33,854 nucleotides of DNA from Acidobacteriota bacterium (GTDB lineage Bacteria; Acidobacteriota; Terriglobia; Bryobacterales; Bryobacteraceae): contig VFZX01000037.1 in NCBI GenBank assembly GCA_016871015.1, positions 1 through 33,854 on the forward strand. Direction: 5' to 3'. Shown here piece after piece: positions 1 to 6,930 of the stretch. Within the stretch, counting starts at the first letter, position 1; every line of letters begins with the position of its first letter. The position numbers and the translations under genes are program-made. Below the pieces are notes generated by a model. It searched no databases and was not told the DNA's origin. It saw nothing but the letters and a program-made list of their open reading frames with translations.

Positions 1-155
1 GAGCCCACGGCGAATGTAGTGTAGACTCGGCCACTGCCTAGACTGATTCTAAAGGGCTTGCCGCCTTCTTACCCCTTCAGGTGACGAACTTGGGCTAACG
101 CATACCTGCTGGGCGAAGTTACGGCGCGCAGGATTAGGATTCCATCATCTTCCCG
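1..155. other. Left-edge non-coding stretch
   Basis: All plus-strand frames meet stops within about 40 bases and I see no convincing partial gene on either strand. It lies downstream of the ABC exporter gene. No clear hairpin plus T-run terminator is visible, so where that transcript ends is unknown. No start of a partner ABC half-transporter appears in these bases. Confidence 0.4.
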
Positions 156-1898
156 CTAGGCGGTCTGCAGCTCCTCTTCGAGCAACTGCTTCTGATGGAG
201 TCCGGCGTAGTATCCGCCACGGGCGATCAATTCCTCGTGCGTTCCTTCCTCGGCCAGCCGTCCATGTTCCAATACGAAAATCCGGTCGCAGCCGCGCACG
301 GTTGACACCCGGTGCGAGATGACGATCGCCGTCCGGCCGTGCATCAGCTCAGTCAGGTGGCCCAGGATCCGTTCCTCGGTGATCGTGTCGACGCTTGACA
401 ACGCATCGTCCAGGATCAGCACCGGCGCCTTGCGAAGCAGAGCGCGGGCGATTGCGGTCCGCTGCTTCTGTCCGCCCGACAGGGTCAAGCCCCGCTCTCC
501 GACCTTGGTGTCGAGCCCGTCCGGGAATCCCTGAATATCCGGACCGAGCCCCGCTGCCTCCGCTGCCTCCCGGATCTGATCCTTCGCCGACGCATCCGCG
601 CCGATTCCGATGTTCTCCCCGAGCGTTGCTGAGAACAGGAACGTCTCCTGCGGAACATAGCCGATCGCCTCACGCACCTCCGCCGGATCCAAGTCCCGCA
701 AATCAACCCCGTCGATCCGCACCGTCCCGGATGTCGGATCGAGCAGCCTCGGCACCAGACTTGCGAGCGTGCTCTTGCCGCATCCGGTATGGCCGACAAT
801 CGCCGCCGTGGTGCCCGCCGGAATCCGGATCGAAACATCGCGCAACGCCACGCCCTGGCTGTAGGCCACTGTCACGCGATCGAATTCAATTTCGCCACGC
901 ACCGGACCCTCGAACCGCTTCGGGTTCGCGGGAGCCGCGATTGCCGGCCGCACCGCGAACAACTCGTTGATCCTCCCCCACGACGCCAGTCCGCGCTCCA
1001 TCAGGTTGATCACGTATCCAAGCGCGATCATCGGCCAGGTGAGCACTCCCATACAGAAGTTGAACATCAGGAAGCTGCCCACCGTGATCTCGCCGTGGAT
1101 CAGCCGGTAGCCGCCCACCCACAGCACCACCAGGAACGTGATGCCCATCATGCCCTCGAGCACGGGCCACAACATCCCCGAAGTGAGGCCGAGCTTCAGG
1201 CTCTGGTTGACGTAGGACCGGTTGACCTCCTCGAAAGCCTTCGTCTCCGCCTCTTCCTGCGCGTAGGCCCGAACCACGCGTACGCCCGCCAGATGCTCCT
1301 GCAGCCGCGCGGAGATCTCGCCGAAAAGCGCCTGGACTTTCTCGGTGCGCGCGTGGATCTGGCGGCCCAGGTAGATCACGGCGATGCTCACCAGCGGTGC
1401 CGGCGCCAGTGCCGCGATTGCGAGCTTCCAGTCCGTCCACAACATGACCGCGGCGATCAGGACCGCTGTGATCCCCGTCTCCACCCAATACATCAACCCC
1501 GGGCCCAGCATCGCCCGCACGTTGGTCAGGTCGCTCGTTGCCCGCGAGATGACATCGCCGGTGCGGGCATTGTCGTAGTAGGCGCGATCGAGCGTCTGTA
1601 AGTGGGCGAACAGGCGCCTCCGCAGGTCATACTCAGCCTCGCGCGAGACACCAATGACCAGCACCCGCATCCAGTACTGGAAGAATCCCTTGATGGCTGA
1701 CAGCGCCAGCAGCGCCACGCCCGCCCATAGCAACGACGAGAGAGCCGCGCCGCCCGCCACGGCATCCACTCCGTGCTTGAGGACCAGCGGCTGCAGCGCG
1801 GTGAAGACATCCTTCAGCACGAGCGCGCCCAATCCCATCGCCGCCGCCCGCTTGTGTGGCCGGATCAAGGGCCACGTAACCGCGAGGACCCGTTTCAT
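156..1898 (-). CDS. ABC exporter half-transporter (MsbA/YheI type)
   Basis: A 580-residue fused membrane/ATPase half-transporter of the inner membrane, expected to work as a dimer exporting a lipid or hydrophobic compound. Residues 1-310 hold the six-helix transmembrane domain. The nucleotide-binding domain follows, with Walker A at 369-377 (GHTGCGKST), signature LSGGQ at 473-477 and Walker B VLILDD at 493-498. The residue after the Walker B aspartate is D498, where ABC exporters normally have the catalytic glutamate. This is typical of the degenerate half of heterodimeric exporters and of the YheI/MdlB group. It starts 12 nt after the stop of the bPH-like gene and closes a minus-strand run that begins with lpxC. 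That context suggests an envelope-lipid substrate, but the sequence does not show the substrate. No partner half is visible in the window. Confidence 0.93.
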   Translation of the reverse strand: MKRVLAVTWPLIRPHKRAAAMGLGALVLKDVFTALQPLVLKHGVDAVAGGAALSSLLWAGVALLALSAIKGFFQYWMRVLVIGVSREAEYDLRRRLFAHLQTLDRAYYDNARTGDVISRATSDLTNVRAMLGPGLMYWVETGITAVLIAAVMLWTDWKLAIAALAPAPLVSIAVIYLGRQIHARTEKVQALFGEISARLQEHLAGVRVVRAYAQEEAETKAFEEVNRSYVNQSLKLGLTSGMLWPVLEGMMGITFLVVLWVGGYRLIHGEITVGSFLMFNFCMGVLTWPMIALGYVINLMERGLASWGRINELFAVRPAIAAPANPKRFEGPVRGEIEFDRVTVAYSQGVALRDVSIRIPAGTTAAIVGHTGCGKSTLASLVPRLLDPTSGTVRIDGVDLRDLDPAEVREAIGYVPQETFLFSATLGENIGIGADASAKDQIREAAEAAGLGPDIQGFPDGLDTKVGERGLTLSGGQKQRTAIARALLRKAPVLILDDALSSVDTITEERILGHLTELMHGRTAIVISHRVSTVRGCDRIFVLEHGRLAEEGTHEELIARGGYYAGLHQKQLLEEELQTA

Positions 1899-1910
1899 TG
1901 AGGCCGCTGG

Positions 1911-2486
1911 TCAGCCTTCGTCTTTAGGATCCAGACGGCCGACAGCCTTCAGCCGTTGATAGAGCCGCTCGATGTCTGCCTCATCTTCCGGACGCAGCAG
2001 CGGATAGCGGCGCGAGTTGGGAGGAGGCAGCACGGTCCCGGGTTCGTCATCCTCGATTTGGATCGCGGCGGGCTCGCTCCAGAACTGCCCGTAGGGCTGG
2101 CCGTCAATCAGCGCGCTGGTCGCCGCTCGCCGCAAGTGCCGCAGGAGCTGGTTCGAACTGTCGTAGTCACCCGGATGGATGACCAGCAGGCGCCGGCTAT
2201 CGAGCATCGTCAGGTGCACGATCAACGGCGAAACCCAACCCGTCCGGTCCACGCGCTGGATGTCCTGCCATGGGATCACCTTGTCTCCGATTCGCAGATG
2301 ATGCGGATGGATCTCGATCACCGGGCGGAAGGCCAGGAAGAACAGCAGCAGGCCGCTGATGGCGAACAGAACCGCCGGGATCGATGCCGGCGTCCACTGC
2401 AAGGCGAAACATGCGGACAACACCGCCAGTCCAGCCGCCACAATACCGGCGGTGAGGTAGTTCCGGGATGGAATGTACCGGGTCAC
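1911..2486 (-). CDS. Membrane protein with bacterial PH-like domain, hypothetical
   Basis: A 191-residue protein starting at GTG. Residues about 11-30 and 34-53 form two hydrophobic helices in a hairpin. They are followed by a soluble segment (about 55-120) beginning VIEIHPHHLRIGDKVIPW and containing a WQDIQRV turn, the pattern of bacterial PH (bPH2/YdbS-like) domains. The C-terminal third is charged and proline-containing and looks flexible. The function is unknown. It lies between a phosphatidyltransferase gene (42 nt upstream) and an ABC exporter gene (12 nt downstream), so a role at the inner membrane in the same envelope pathway is plausible but inferred. The PH-like assignment rests on layout and a few residues, not on a family search. 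Confidence 0.7.
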   Translation of the reverse strand: MTRYIPSRNYLTAGIVAAGLAVLSACFALQWTPASIPAVLFAISGLLLFFLAFRPVIEIHPHHLRIGDKVIPWQDIQRVDRTGWVSPLIVHLTMLDSRRLLVIHPGDYDSSNQLLRHLRRAATSALIDGQPYGQFWSEPAAIQIEDDEPGTVLPPPNSRRYPLLRPEDEADIERLYQRLKAVGRLDPKDEG

Positions 2487-2494
2487 CTGTCTAT

Positions 2495-2523
2495 AGACTA
2501 CATGCCCGCCATGGCTACGTCAA
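2495..2523 (-). promoter_or_regulatory. Possible promoter for the bPH-like/ABC exporter genes
   Basis: On the minus strand TTGACG (2518-2523) and TAGTCT (2495-2500) are 17 bp apart, and the -10-like box ends 8 nt before the GTG start at 2486. The -10 match is poor (3 of 6). If real, the last two genes of the lpxC run could be transcribed separately. A 10-bp palindrome GTCTATAGAC (2489-2498) overlaps it. Confidence 0.3.
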
Positions 2524-2528
2524 TTGCC

Positions 2529-3074
2529 TTACGCCTGAAGGGATCTTAATTTGCAGATGGCGGTGTAAAAATAGTGTACCCCAGACCAGGCTGTCATGGC
2601 GGTGGACGCCCAAAGCGCCGCCCGGCACCAGAATTCCAGCCCTCCCAGAACTCCGGCGAGATTCATCAAGTACAACGCCGCCACGAGGATCTGAATCGCC
2701 GTGCTTACCTTGCCCCACAACGATGGTGGAAAGTAGCGCAGGCTGGTGAACGCCACTGCGTAACCCGCCATCGCCAGAATCATCAGGTCACGCCCGAGCA
2801 CGAGCGCCGCGAACCACACGGGAATCTCGCCGTTCCAAGCCAGACTTGCGAAGATGGCCGACATCAGCGCCTTGTCCGCGAGCGGATCCATCCACGCCCC
2901 GGTCCTGGACATCCAGCCGAAGCGCCGGGCCAGGTAGCCGTCGAAGTAGTCCGTCCAGCCGGCGATCCAGACCAGCGGAAACGCTTCGCCGTATCGCCGC
3001 GCGAGAATCAGCCAGGCCGCGGGCGCAGCGGCCAGCAGCCGGAGCACGGAAAGTAGAGTCGGAAGGTGCCGCAC
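2529..3074 (-). CDS. pgsA: CDP-alcohol phosphatidyltransferase (PgsA-like)
   Basis: A 181-residue integral membrane enzyme that transfers a phosphatidyl group from CDP-diacylglycerol to an alcohol, most likely glycerol-3-phosphate in phosphatidylglycerol synthesis. The full CDP-alcohol phosphatidyltransferase signature DxxDGxxAR(x8)GxxxDxxxD is present: D42, D45, G46, A49, R50, G59, D63 and D67, the metal- and substrate-binding residues. Several hydrophobic helices follow. The start is GTG at 3072-3074, only 4 nt after the lpxC stop, so the two are almost certainly co-transcribed. The acceptor alcohol cannot be read from the motif; a cardiolipin-synthase-type role is the main alternative, so the symbol is tentative. 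Confidence 0.85.
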   Translation of the reverse strand: MRHLPTLLSVLRLLAAAPAAWLILARRYGEAFPLVWIAGWTDYFDGYLARRFGWMSRTGAWMDPLADKALMSAIFASLAWNGEIPVWFAALVLGRDLMILAMAGYAVAFTSLRYFPPSLWGKVSTAIQILVAALYLMNLAGVLGGLEFWCRAALWASTAMTAWSGVHYFYTAICKLRSLQA

Positions 3075-3078
3075 CGGA

Positions 3079-3969
3079 CTAGGAAACCAGCGCTTCCACC
3101 ATCTCCGCGGCCATCCGTTCGACGTTCACTAGCTCGTACAACGATGGATCGGCCATGATCTTGGCCACCAGCGCTACGTGCATGGCATGGCCCGCGCGCT
3201 CTGCGATCACTTGTCCGATGAGCGGCTTGCCAGTCAGCGCCAGGTCACCGATCAGATCGAGCGCCTTGTGGCGGCAGCATTCGTCCGCGAACCGGAGTCC
3301 GCCCGGATTCAGGACCCCGTCGCGCGTGAAGCAAACTGCGCTTTCGAGAGTCGCTCCGCGGATCAATCCCATGTTCCGCATCTGGTCCAGCTCATGCTCG
3401 AATCCGAAGGTCCGCGCCGGGGCGATGCACCGTGCGTAGCTTTCCGGACTTACCTCGATGTCGAGCACCTGCCGTCCGACCATCGGATGGCCGAAGAAAA
3501 CGTCGCACGTAAGCCGGAAACTGTCCGCTGGCAGAATCGTAATCCGTTTGCCGTCGCCCTCAACCGACACCGGCTTACGGATCCGCATATACCGCCTCCG
3601 CCTCCGGTAGACCCGGCATCCGGCACGCTGGATCAACTCGACAAAAGGCAGCCCCGAGCCATCCAGGATCGGCACCTCGAGGTTGTTGATCTCGATGAAC
3701 GCGTTGTCGATCCCCATGCTGTACAACGAACTCAGCAGGTGCTCCGTGGTCGAAATGAGCACGCCCTGGCGCATCAGGCTGGTGGCGTAGCTGACCTTGG
3801 CCACGTACCGGTAGGACGCAGGTATGGCGAAATGCTGCAGGTCCGTGCGGAGAAAGACAATGCCGGTCGACGGCGGCGCGGGCAGAATCCGGATGGTGAC
3901 CGGCACTCCCGAGTGAAGCCCCACCCCAGAGACTTCAACCGGACGTTGAACCGTCGTCTCAAATCGCAT
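3079..3969 (-). CDS. lpxC: UDP-3-O-acyl-N-acetylglucosamine deacetylase
   Basis: LpxC is the zinc-dependent cytoplasmic deacetylase of the first committed step of lipid A synthesis, so this cell makes an LPS-type outer membrane. The protein is 296 residues, close to the usual 300-305. The predicted zinc ligands are H77 (TTEHLLSSLYSMGIDN), H234 and D238 (HKALDLIGD), with H261 as the likely general acid/base histidine (ERAGHAMH); all are in the expected places. An ILDGSGLPF turn at 101-109 is also typical. The ATG at 3967-3969 has AAGGG upstream, a plausible ribosome site. It heads a minus-strand run continuing into pgsA 4 nt later. A basic patch (YRRRRRYMR, about 121-129) between the two halves is notable. 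Confidence 0.96.
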   Translation of the reverse strand: MRFETTVQRPVEVSGVGLHSGVPVTIRILPAPPSTGIVFLRTDLQHFAIPASYRYVAKVSYATSLMRQGVLISTTEHLLSSLYSMGIDNAFIEINNLEVPILDGSGLPFVELIQRAGCRVYRRRRRYMRIRKPVSVEGDGKRITILPADSFRLTCDVFFGHPMVGRQVLDIEVSPESYARCIAPARTFGFEHELDQMRNMGLIRGATLESAVCFTRDGVLNPGGLRFADECCRHKALDLIGDLALTGKPLIGQVIAERAGHAMHVALVAKIMADPSLYELVNVERMAAEMVEALVS

Positions 3970-4051
3970 TGAGCAGTATCCCTTAAAGATATGCCCGAGC
4001 CCCTGAGCGATGCAACTAGTTGAAGCGAAAGGACATCAATTTTTACAGACC

Positions 4052-4087
4052 GTGGCTCCACAGCCACACCTTAGAATCGGTGTGGCT
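4052..4087 (+). promoter_or_regulatory. Two mutually exclusive hairpins upstream of the DUF1080 gene
   Basis: GTGGCT (4052-4057) can pair with AGCCAC (4062-4067) over a 4-nt loop. Alternatively AGCCACACC (4062-4070) pairs perfectly with GGTGTGGCT (4079-4087) over an 8-nt spacer. The middle arm is shared, so only one pairing can form at a time. The element ends 19 nt before the ATG at 4107. It may be a DNA operator with three half-sites or, if transcribed, an attenuator-like switch. Confidence 0.45.
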
Positions 4088-4100
4088 TCTGCGCTACACT
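4071..4100 (+). promoter_or_regulatory. Possible promoter for the DUF1080 gene
   Basis: TACACT (4095-4100) resembles a -10 box and ends 6 nt before the ATG at 4107. The only -35 candidate, TTAGAA (4071-4076) at 18 bp, is weak. No Shine-Dalgarno is seen before the ATG, so a leaderless message is possible. Confidence 0.3.
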
Positions 4101-4106
4101 TTTGCA

Positions 4107-4892
4107 ATGACCTTCCGTTGCCTGCTTCTGTTGGCCGCCGCGTCCGCCGCCCTGGCCGGTGAATGGATCTCGCTGTTCGACGGGAAATCCTTCAACGGGT
4201 GGATCGACCCCGCCAAACTGAGCCCGCCGGGCGATTCGTGGGAGATCGCCGACGGCTGCATCAAGGCGCGCTCCCATCCGAAAATGCGCGAGGATCTGGT
4301 CTCCCGTGAGTCGTTCACCGACTTCGAGCTCGAATTCGAATGGCGGGTGCTGGCCAAGGCCAACAGCGGCGTCAAGTACCGCATCCAGGATTTCGCCGTC
4401 CTGACCAAAGCGAACAAGCCGCCAAACCTGCCCAAGTTCGAGCGCTGGGTCGACCATGTGCTGAACAACAAGCTGTCGGACCGCAAGAAGCTCGCTCCCG
4501 GGGACGACAGCCAGATCTATTCAGTGGGCTTCGAGTACCAGGTGATCGACGATGGCGGACACGCCGACGCGCGCCGCGGTGGACTCTACCAGGCGGGATC
4601 GCTCTACAGCATGGTGGGTCCGGCGAAGCCCGCCGCCAAGCCGGTGGGTGAGTTCAACCAGGCGCGGATCGTGGTCCGCGGCAACCGGGCTGAGCACTGG
4701 CTGAACGGCGTCAAGGTGGTAGACACGGCCCTTGATGTCCCGGCGGTCAAGGAAACGCTGGCCAAGCGGTGGGGCACGGAGTCGCCGGTCTACCGGCTGC
4801 TGACGGAAGCTCCCAAGCGGAACTGTCCCATCTCGCTGCAGAACCACAACGACGAGACCTGGTTCCGCAACATCAGAATCCGGCGGTTGTAG
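4107..4892 (+). CDS. DUF1080 (3-keto-disaccharide hydrolase) family secreted protein
   Basis: A 261-residue protein with a short signal peptide (MTFRCLLLLAAASAALAGEW). The ATG at 4107 is preferred over an upstream in-frame ATG at 4020 because the signal peptide starts there. The mature part opens with ISLFDGKSFNGW, the hallmark of the DUF1080 jelly-roll domain, and contains GVKYRIQ and a C-terminal QNHNDETWFRNIRI strand, both typical. Members are lectin-like or glycoside-hydrolase-like proteins common in Planctomycetes and Acidobacteria; some act on 3-keto-disaccharides. It is exported, probably to the periplasm. It converges on the sulfatase gene, overlapping by 20 nt at the 3' ends. The substrate is not readable. 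Confidence 0.88.
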   Translation: MTFRCLLLLAAASAALAGEWISLFDGKSFNGWIDPAKLSPPGDSWEIADGCIKARSHPKMREDLVSRESFTDFELEFEWRVLAKANSGVKYRIQDFAVLTKANKPPNLPKFERWVDHVLNNKLSDRKKLAPGDDSQIYSVGFEYQVIDDGGHADARRGGLYQAGSLYSMVGPAKPAAKPVGEFNQARIVVRGNRAEHWLNGVKVVDTALDVPAVKETLAKRWGTESPVYRLLTEAPKRNCPISLQNHNDETWFRNIRIRRL

Positions 4893-6306
4893 CCGCTTTC
4901 CAATACGGCGCGTGATAGGGAAACTGATCCCATTGCGCCGGCTTTCCGGTCTCGCGGGGATCCCCAGTTTCCCGCAGGTGCGCAGTGAGTTGCGCGCGGA
5001 GCTTGCCGAGGCCAGACCGGTGCCTGGGATCGGCGGCGAGGTTGCGGATCTGGTCAGGATCCGCTTTGACATCGTACATCTCTTCCGGCGGACGCTTGCC
5101 GAAGGCCAGGTCGAACAGTGGGCGGATCTTTGGATCCTCACGCTGCTTGTGCATGAACCACTTGGTTTCGCAGCGGTCGATATCGCCATAGATCCCTTGT
5201 GAGTAGTGGGCGAAATCCGGGTCGCCCGCGGGCCATCGGTCTGGCGCATAGTTCCGGATGTAGTGGAACTTCTCCGTGCGGAGGGCGCGCATCGGATATC
5301 CGCTCTGGTCGCGCCGCGCCATGGCGTGACGCTCACGGCCCGTGACGGCAAAGTTGCGCTGGGGTTCGATGCGGCCTGAACGGCGCGATTCGAGAACCGG
5401 CATGAGGCTCCGTGCGTTCATCGACGAAGGAATGTTGACTCCGGCAGCGGCCAGGAACGTCGGAGCGAGATCGGACAGCTTGACGAAGTCGTCCACTGTG
5501 CGTCCGCCTGGTGCGGCTCCGGGCCACCGGATCGCCAGGAACTCCCGGATGCCGTGCTCGTACAGGTTCGGATATCCCCTCGGAAAGTCCATGCCGTTGT
5601 CGCTTGCGGCAACCAACAGCGTGTTGTCGAGTTCACCCGCCTTTTCCAGCAGGCTGAGGATCGTCGAGAGCTCAGCGTCAAACGCACGGAGCCGCTGGAA
5701 GTAGTAGTAGAAGTCTTTGCGGAGCCCGTCGCACTCAGGCAGGAAGGCGGGTACGCGCAGCCGGTCAAGCTGTACGCCGTCGGTGACCACTGGCTTGCCC
5801 AGCGGGTTGGAGTACTGGTTCCCGTGCCAGAAGGCGAACGGTGTTCCGGCGGGACGCTGTTGGAGGAACTCGGCGAAGTTCTTGAACTTCACGCCGCATG
5901 GGTTCCGGGTGCGTCCCGCTGCTGCATCGGAGGACGGCAAGTATCCCTTGCCCGCGTGGCCGGACCAATAGCCCGCCTGTTCGAGCAGCTCCGGATAGAT
6001 GGGAAACTTCTGTGGAAGCGAGCCCCACAGGCTCCCGCCTTCTTCGAGCCGCCAGATGTCCTGGCCGGTGAGAATCGCGGCCCGCGATGGTGCGCAGGAT
6101 GGTGCATTGCAAAAGGCATGGCGGAACAGCACCCCTTCCCGCACCACGCGGTCGAACGCCGGGGTGCGGATCACGTCACAGCCGTAGGCACGCAGATGCT
6201 CCCAGGAGAAGTTGTCGGCGAGGCACATCACGATATTCGGGCGCTTTCGCTGCCCACGCAAGACAGCGGGAGCGGCCACGGCGGGAAGGAATCCACGGCG
6301 GGTCAT
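4873..6306 (-). CDS. Exported arylsulfatase-type sulfatase
   Basis: A 477-residue type I sulfatase hydrolysing sulfate esters, probably on a polysaccharide or glycoside. The active-site motif C-x-P-S-R is at residues 71-75 (CAPSR) followed by AAILTG. C71 would be converted to formylglycine by a sulfatase-maturating enzyme, which is not in this window. The start at 6306 gives MTRRGFLPAVAAPAVLRG, a twin-arginine-like export signal, followed directly by the family opening RPNIVMCLADN. The usual DD metal pair appears as DN here (D31, N32). A further upstream ATG in frame exists but would bury the signal. It is divergent from the DJ-1/PSD1/DUF1501 operon and converges on the DUF1080 gene. Confidence 0.92.
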   Translation of the reverse strand: MTRRGFLPAVAAPAVLRGQRKRPNIVMCLADNFSWEHLRAYGCDVIRTPAFDRVVREGVLFRHAFCNAPSCAPSRAAILTGQDIWRLEEGGSLWGSLPQKFPIYPELLEQAGYWSGHAGKGYLPSSDAAAGRTRNPCGVKFKNFAEFLQQRPAGTPFAFWHGNQYSNPLGKPVVTDGVQLDRLRVPAFLPECDGLRKDFYYYFQRLRAFDAELSTILSLLEKAGELDNTLLVAASDNGMDFPRGYPNLYEHGIREFLAIRWPGAAPGGRTVDDFVKLSDLAPTFLAAAGVNIPSSMNARSLMPVLESRRSGRIEPQRNFAVTGRERHAMARRDQSGYPMRALRTEKFHYIRNYAPDRWPAGDPDFAHYSQGIYGDIDRCETKWFMHKQREDPKIRPLFDLAFGKRPPEEMYDVKADPDQIRNLAADPRHRSGLGKLRAQLTAHLRETGDPRETGKPAQWDQFPYHAPYWKAATTAGF

Positions 6307-6314
6307 GCGGACCA

Positions 6315-6344
6315 ATTGTATCGGGCGGTCCGCTCCGATGTAAA
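6315..6344 (-). promoter_or_regulatory. Sigma70-like promoter of the sulfatase gene
   Basis: On the minus strand TTTACA (6339-6344) and TACAAT (6315-6320) are separated by 18 bp, each 5 of 6 to consensus. The -10 box ends 8 nt before the ATG at 6306 and no Shine-Dalgarno is present, so the transcript should be leaderless or nearly so. On the other strand TAAAAT (6341-6346) could be the -10 of the DJ-1 gene. Confidence 0.55.
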
Positions 6345-6367
6345 ATCTCGTTAGCCCCTTCTCACAC

Positions 6368-6925
6368 ATGTCCAAAAAAGTTCTGATCATCATCGGCGAT
6401 GCCGCCGAGGCGCTCGACACGCTGTACCCCTTCTTCCGCGTCCGCGAGGACGGCTACCAGGCCGTTGTCGCCGGACCCGAAAAGCGCGTTTACCATCTGG
6501 TGATGCACGAGATTCCCCCGGGATGGGATCTCACGCGCGAAGGGCCAAGCTACCACCTGGCGTCCGACATCGCCTTCCGTGACGTGAATCCCGATGAATA
6601 CTGTGGTATGTTCATCACCGGCGGCCGCGCCCCGGAATATCTGCGCTATGACCAGGACCTGATGCGCATCACGCGCCATTTCTTCGACACGGGCAAGCCC
6701 GTCGCGGTGGTCTGCCATGGCGCTGAAATCGTGGCCACGGCCGACGTGATCCGTGGCAAGCGCATCGCCACGGTTCCGAAGTGCCGGTTCGATGTCGAGA
6801 TCTGCGGCGCGACGTTCGTCAACGAAGGCTGTGTCCGCGACGGCAACATGGTCAGCGGGCGGACCTGGCACGACAACCACCTCTTCATGGCCGAGTTCAT
6901 GAGGATGCTCAAGGCGCAGGAGTAA
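6368..6925 (+). CDS. DJ-1/PfpI family protein
   Basis: A 185-residue class I glutamine-amidotransferase-like protein of the DJ-1/PfpI group, a family of intracellular peptidases, glyoxalases and deglycases. The nucleophile elbow AVVCHGAE places the catalytic cysteine at C116 followed by H117. The preceding FITGGRAPEYLR loop (83-93) is the usual PfpI feature, and the length is typical. No signal peptide is seen, so it is cytoplasmic. It is the first gene of a plus-strand operon: the PSD1 gene starts 5 nt after its stop. No good Shine-Dalgarno precedes the ATG. The substrate and exact activity cannot be assigned. Confidence 0.88.
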   Translation: MSKKVLIIIGDAAEALDTLYPFFRVREDGYQAVVAGPEKRVYHLVMHEIPPGWDLTREGPSYHLASDIAFRDVNPDEYCGMFITGGRAPEYLRYDQDLMRITRHFFDTGKPVAVVCHGAEIVATADVIRGKRIATVPKCRFDVEICGATFVNEGCVRDGNMVSGRTWHDNHLFMAEFMRMLKAQE

Positions 6926-6930
6926 CGGCA

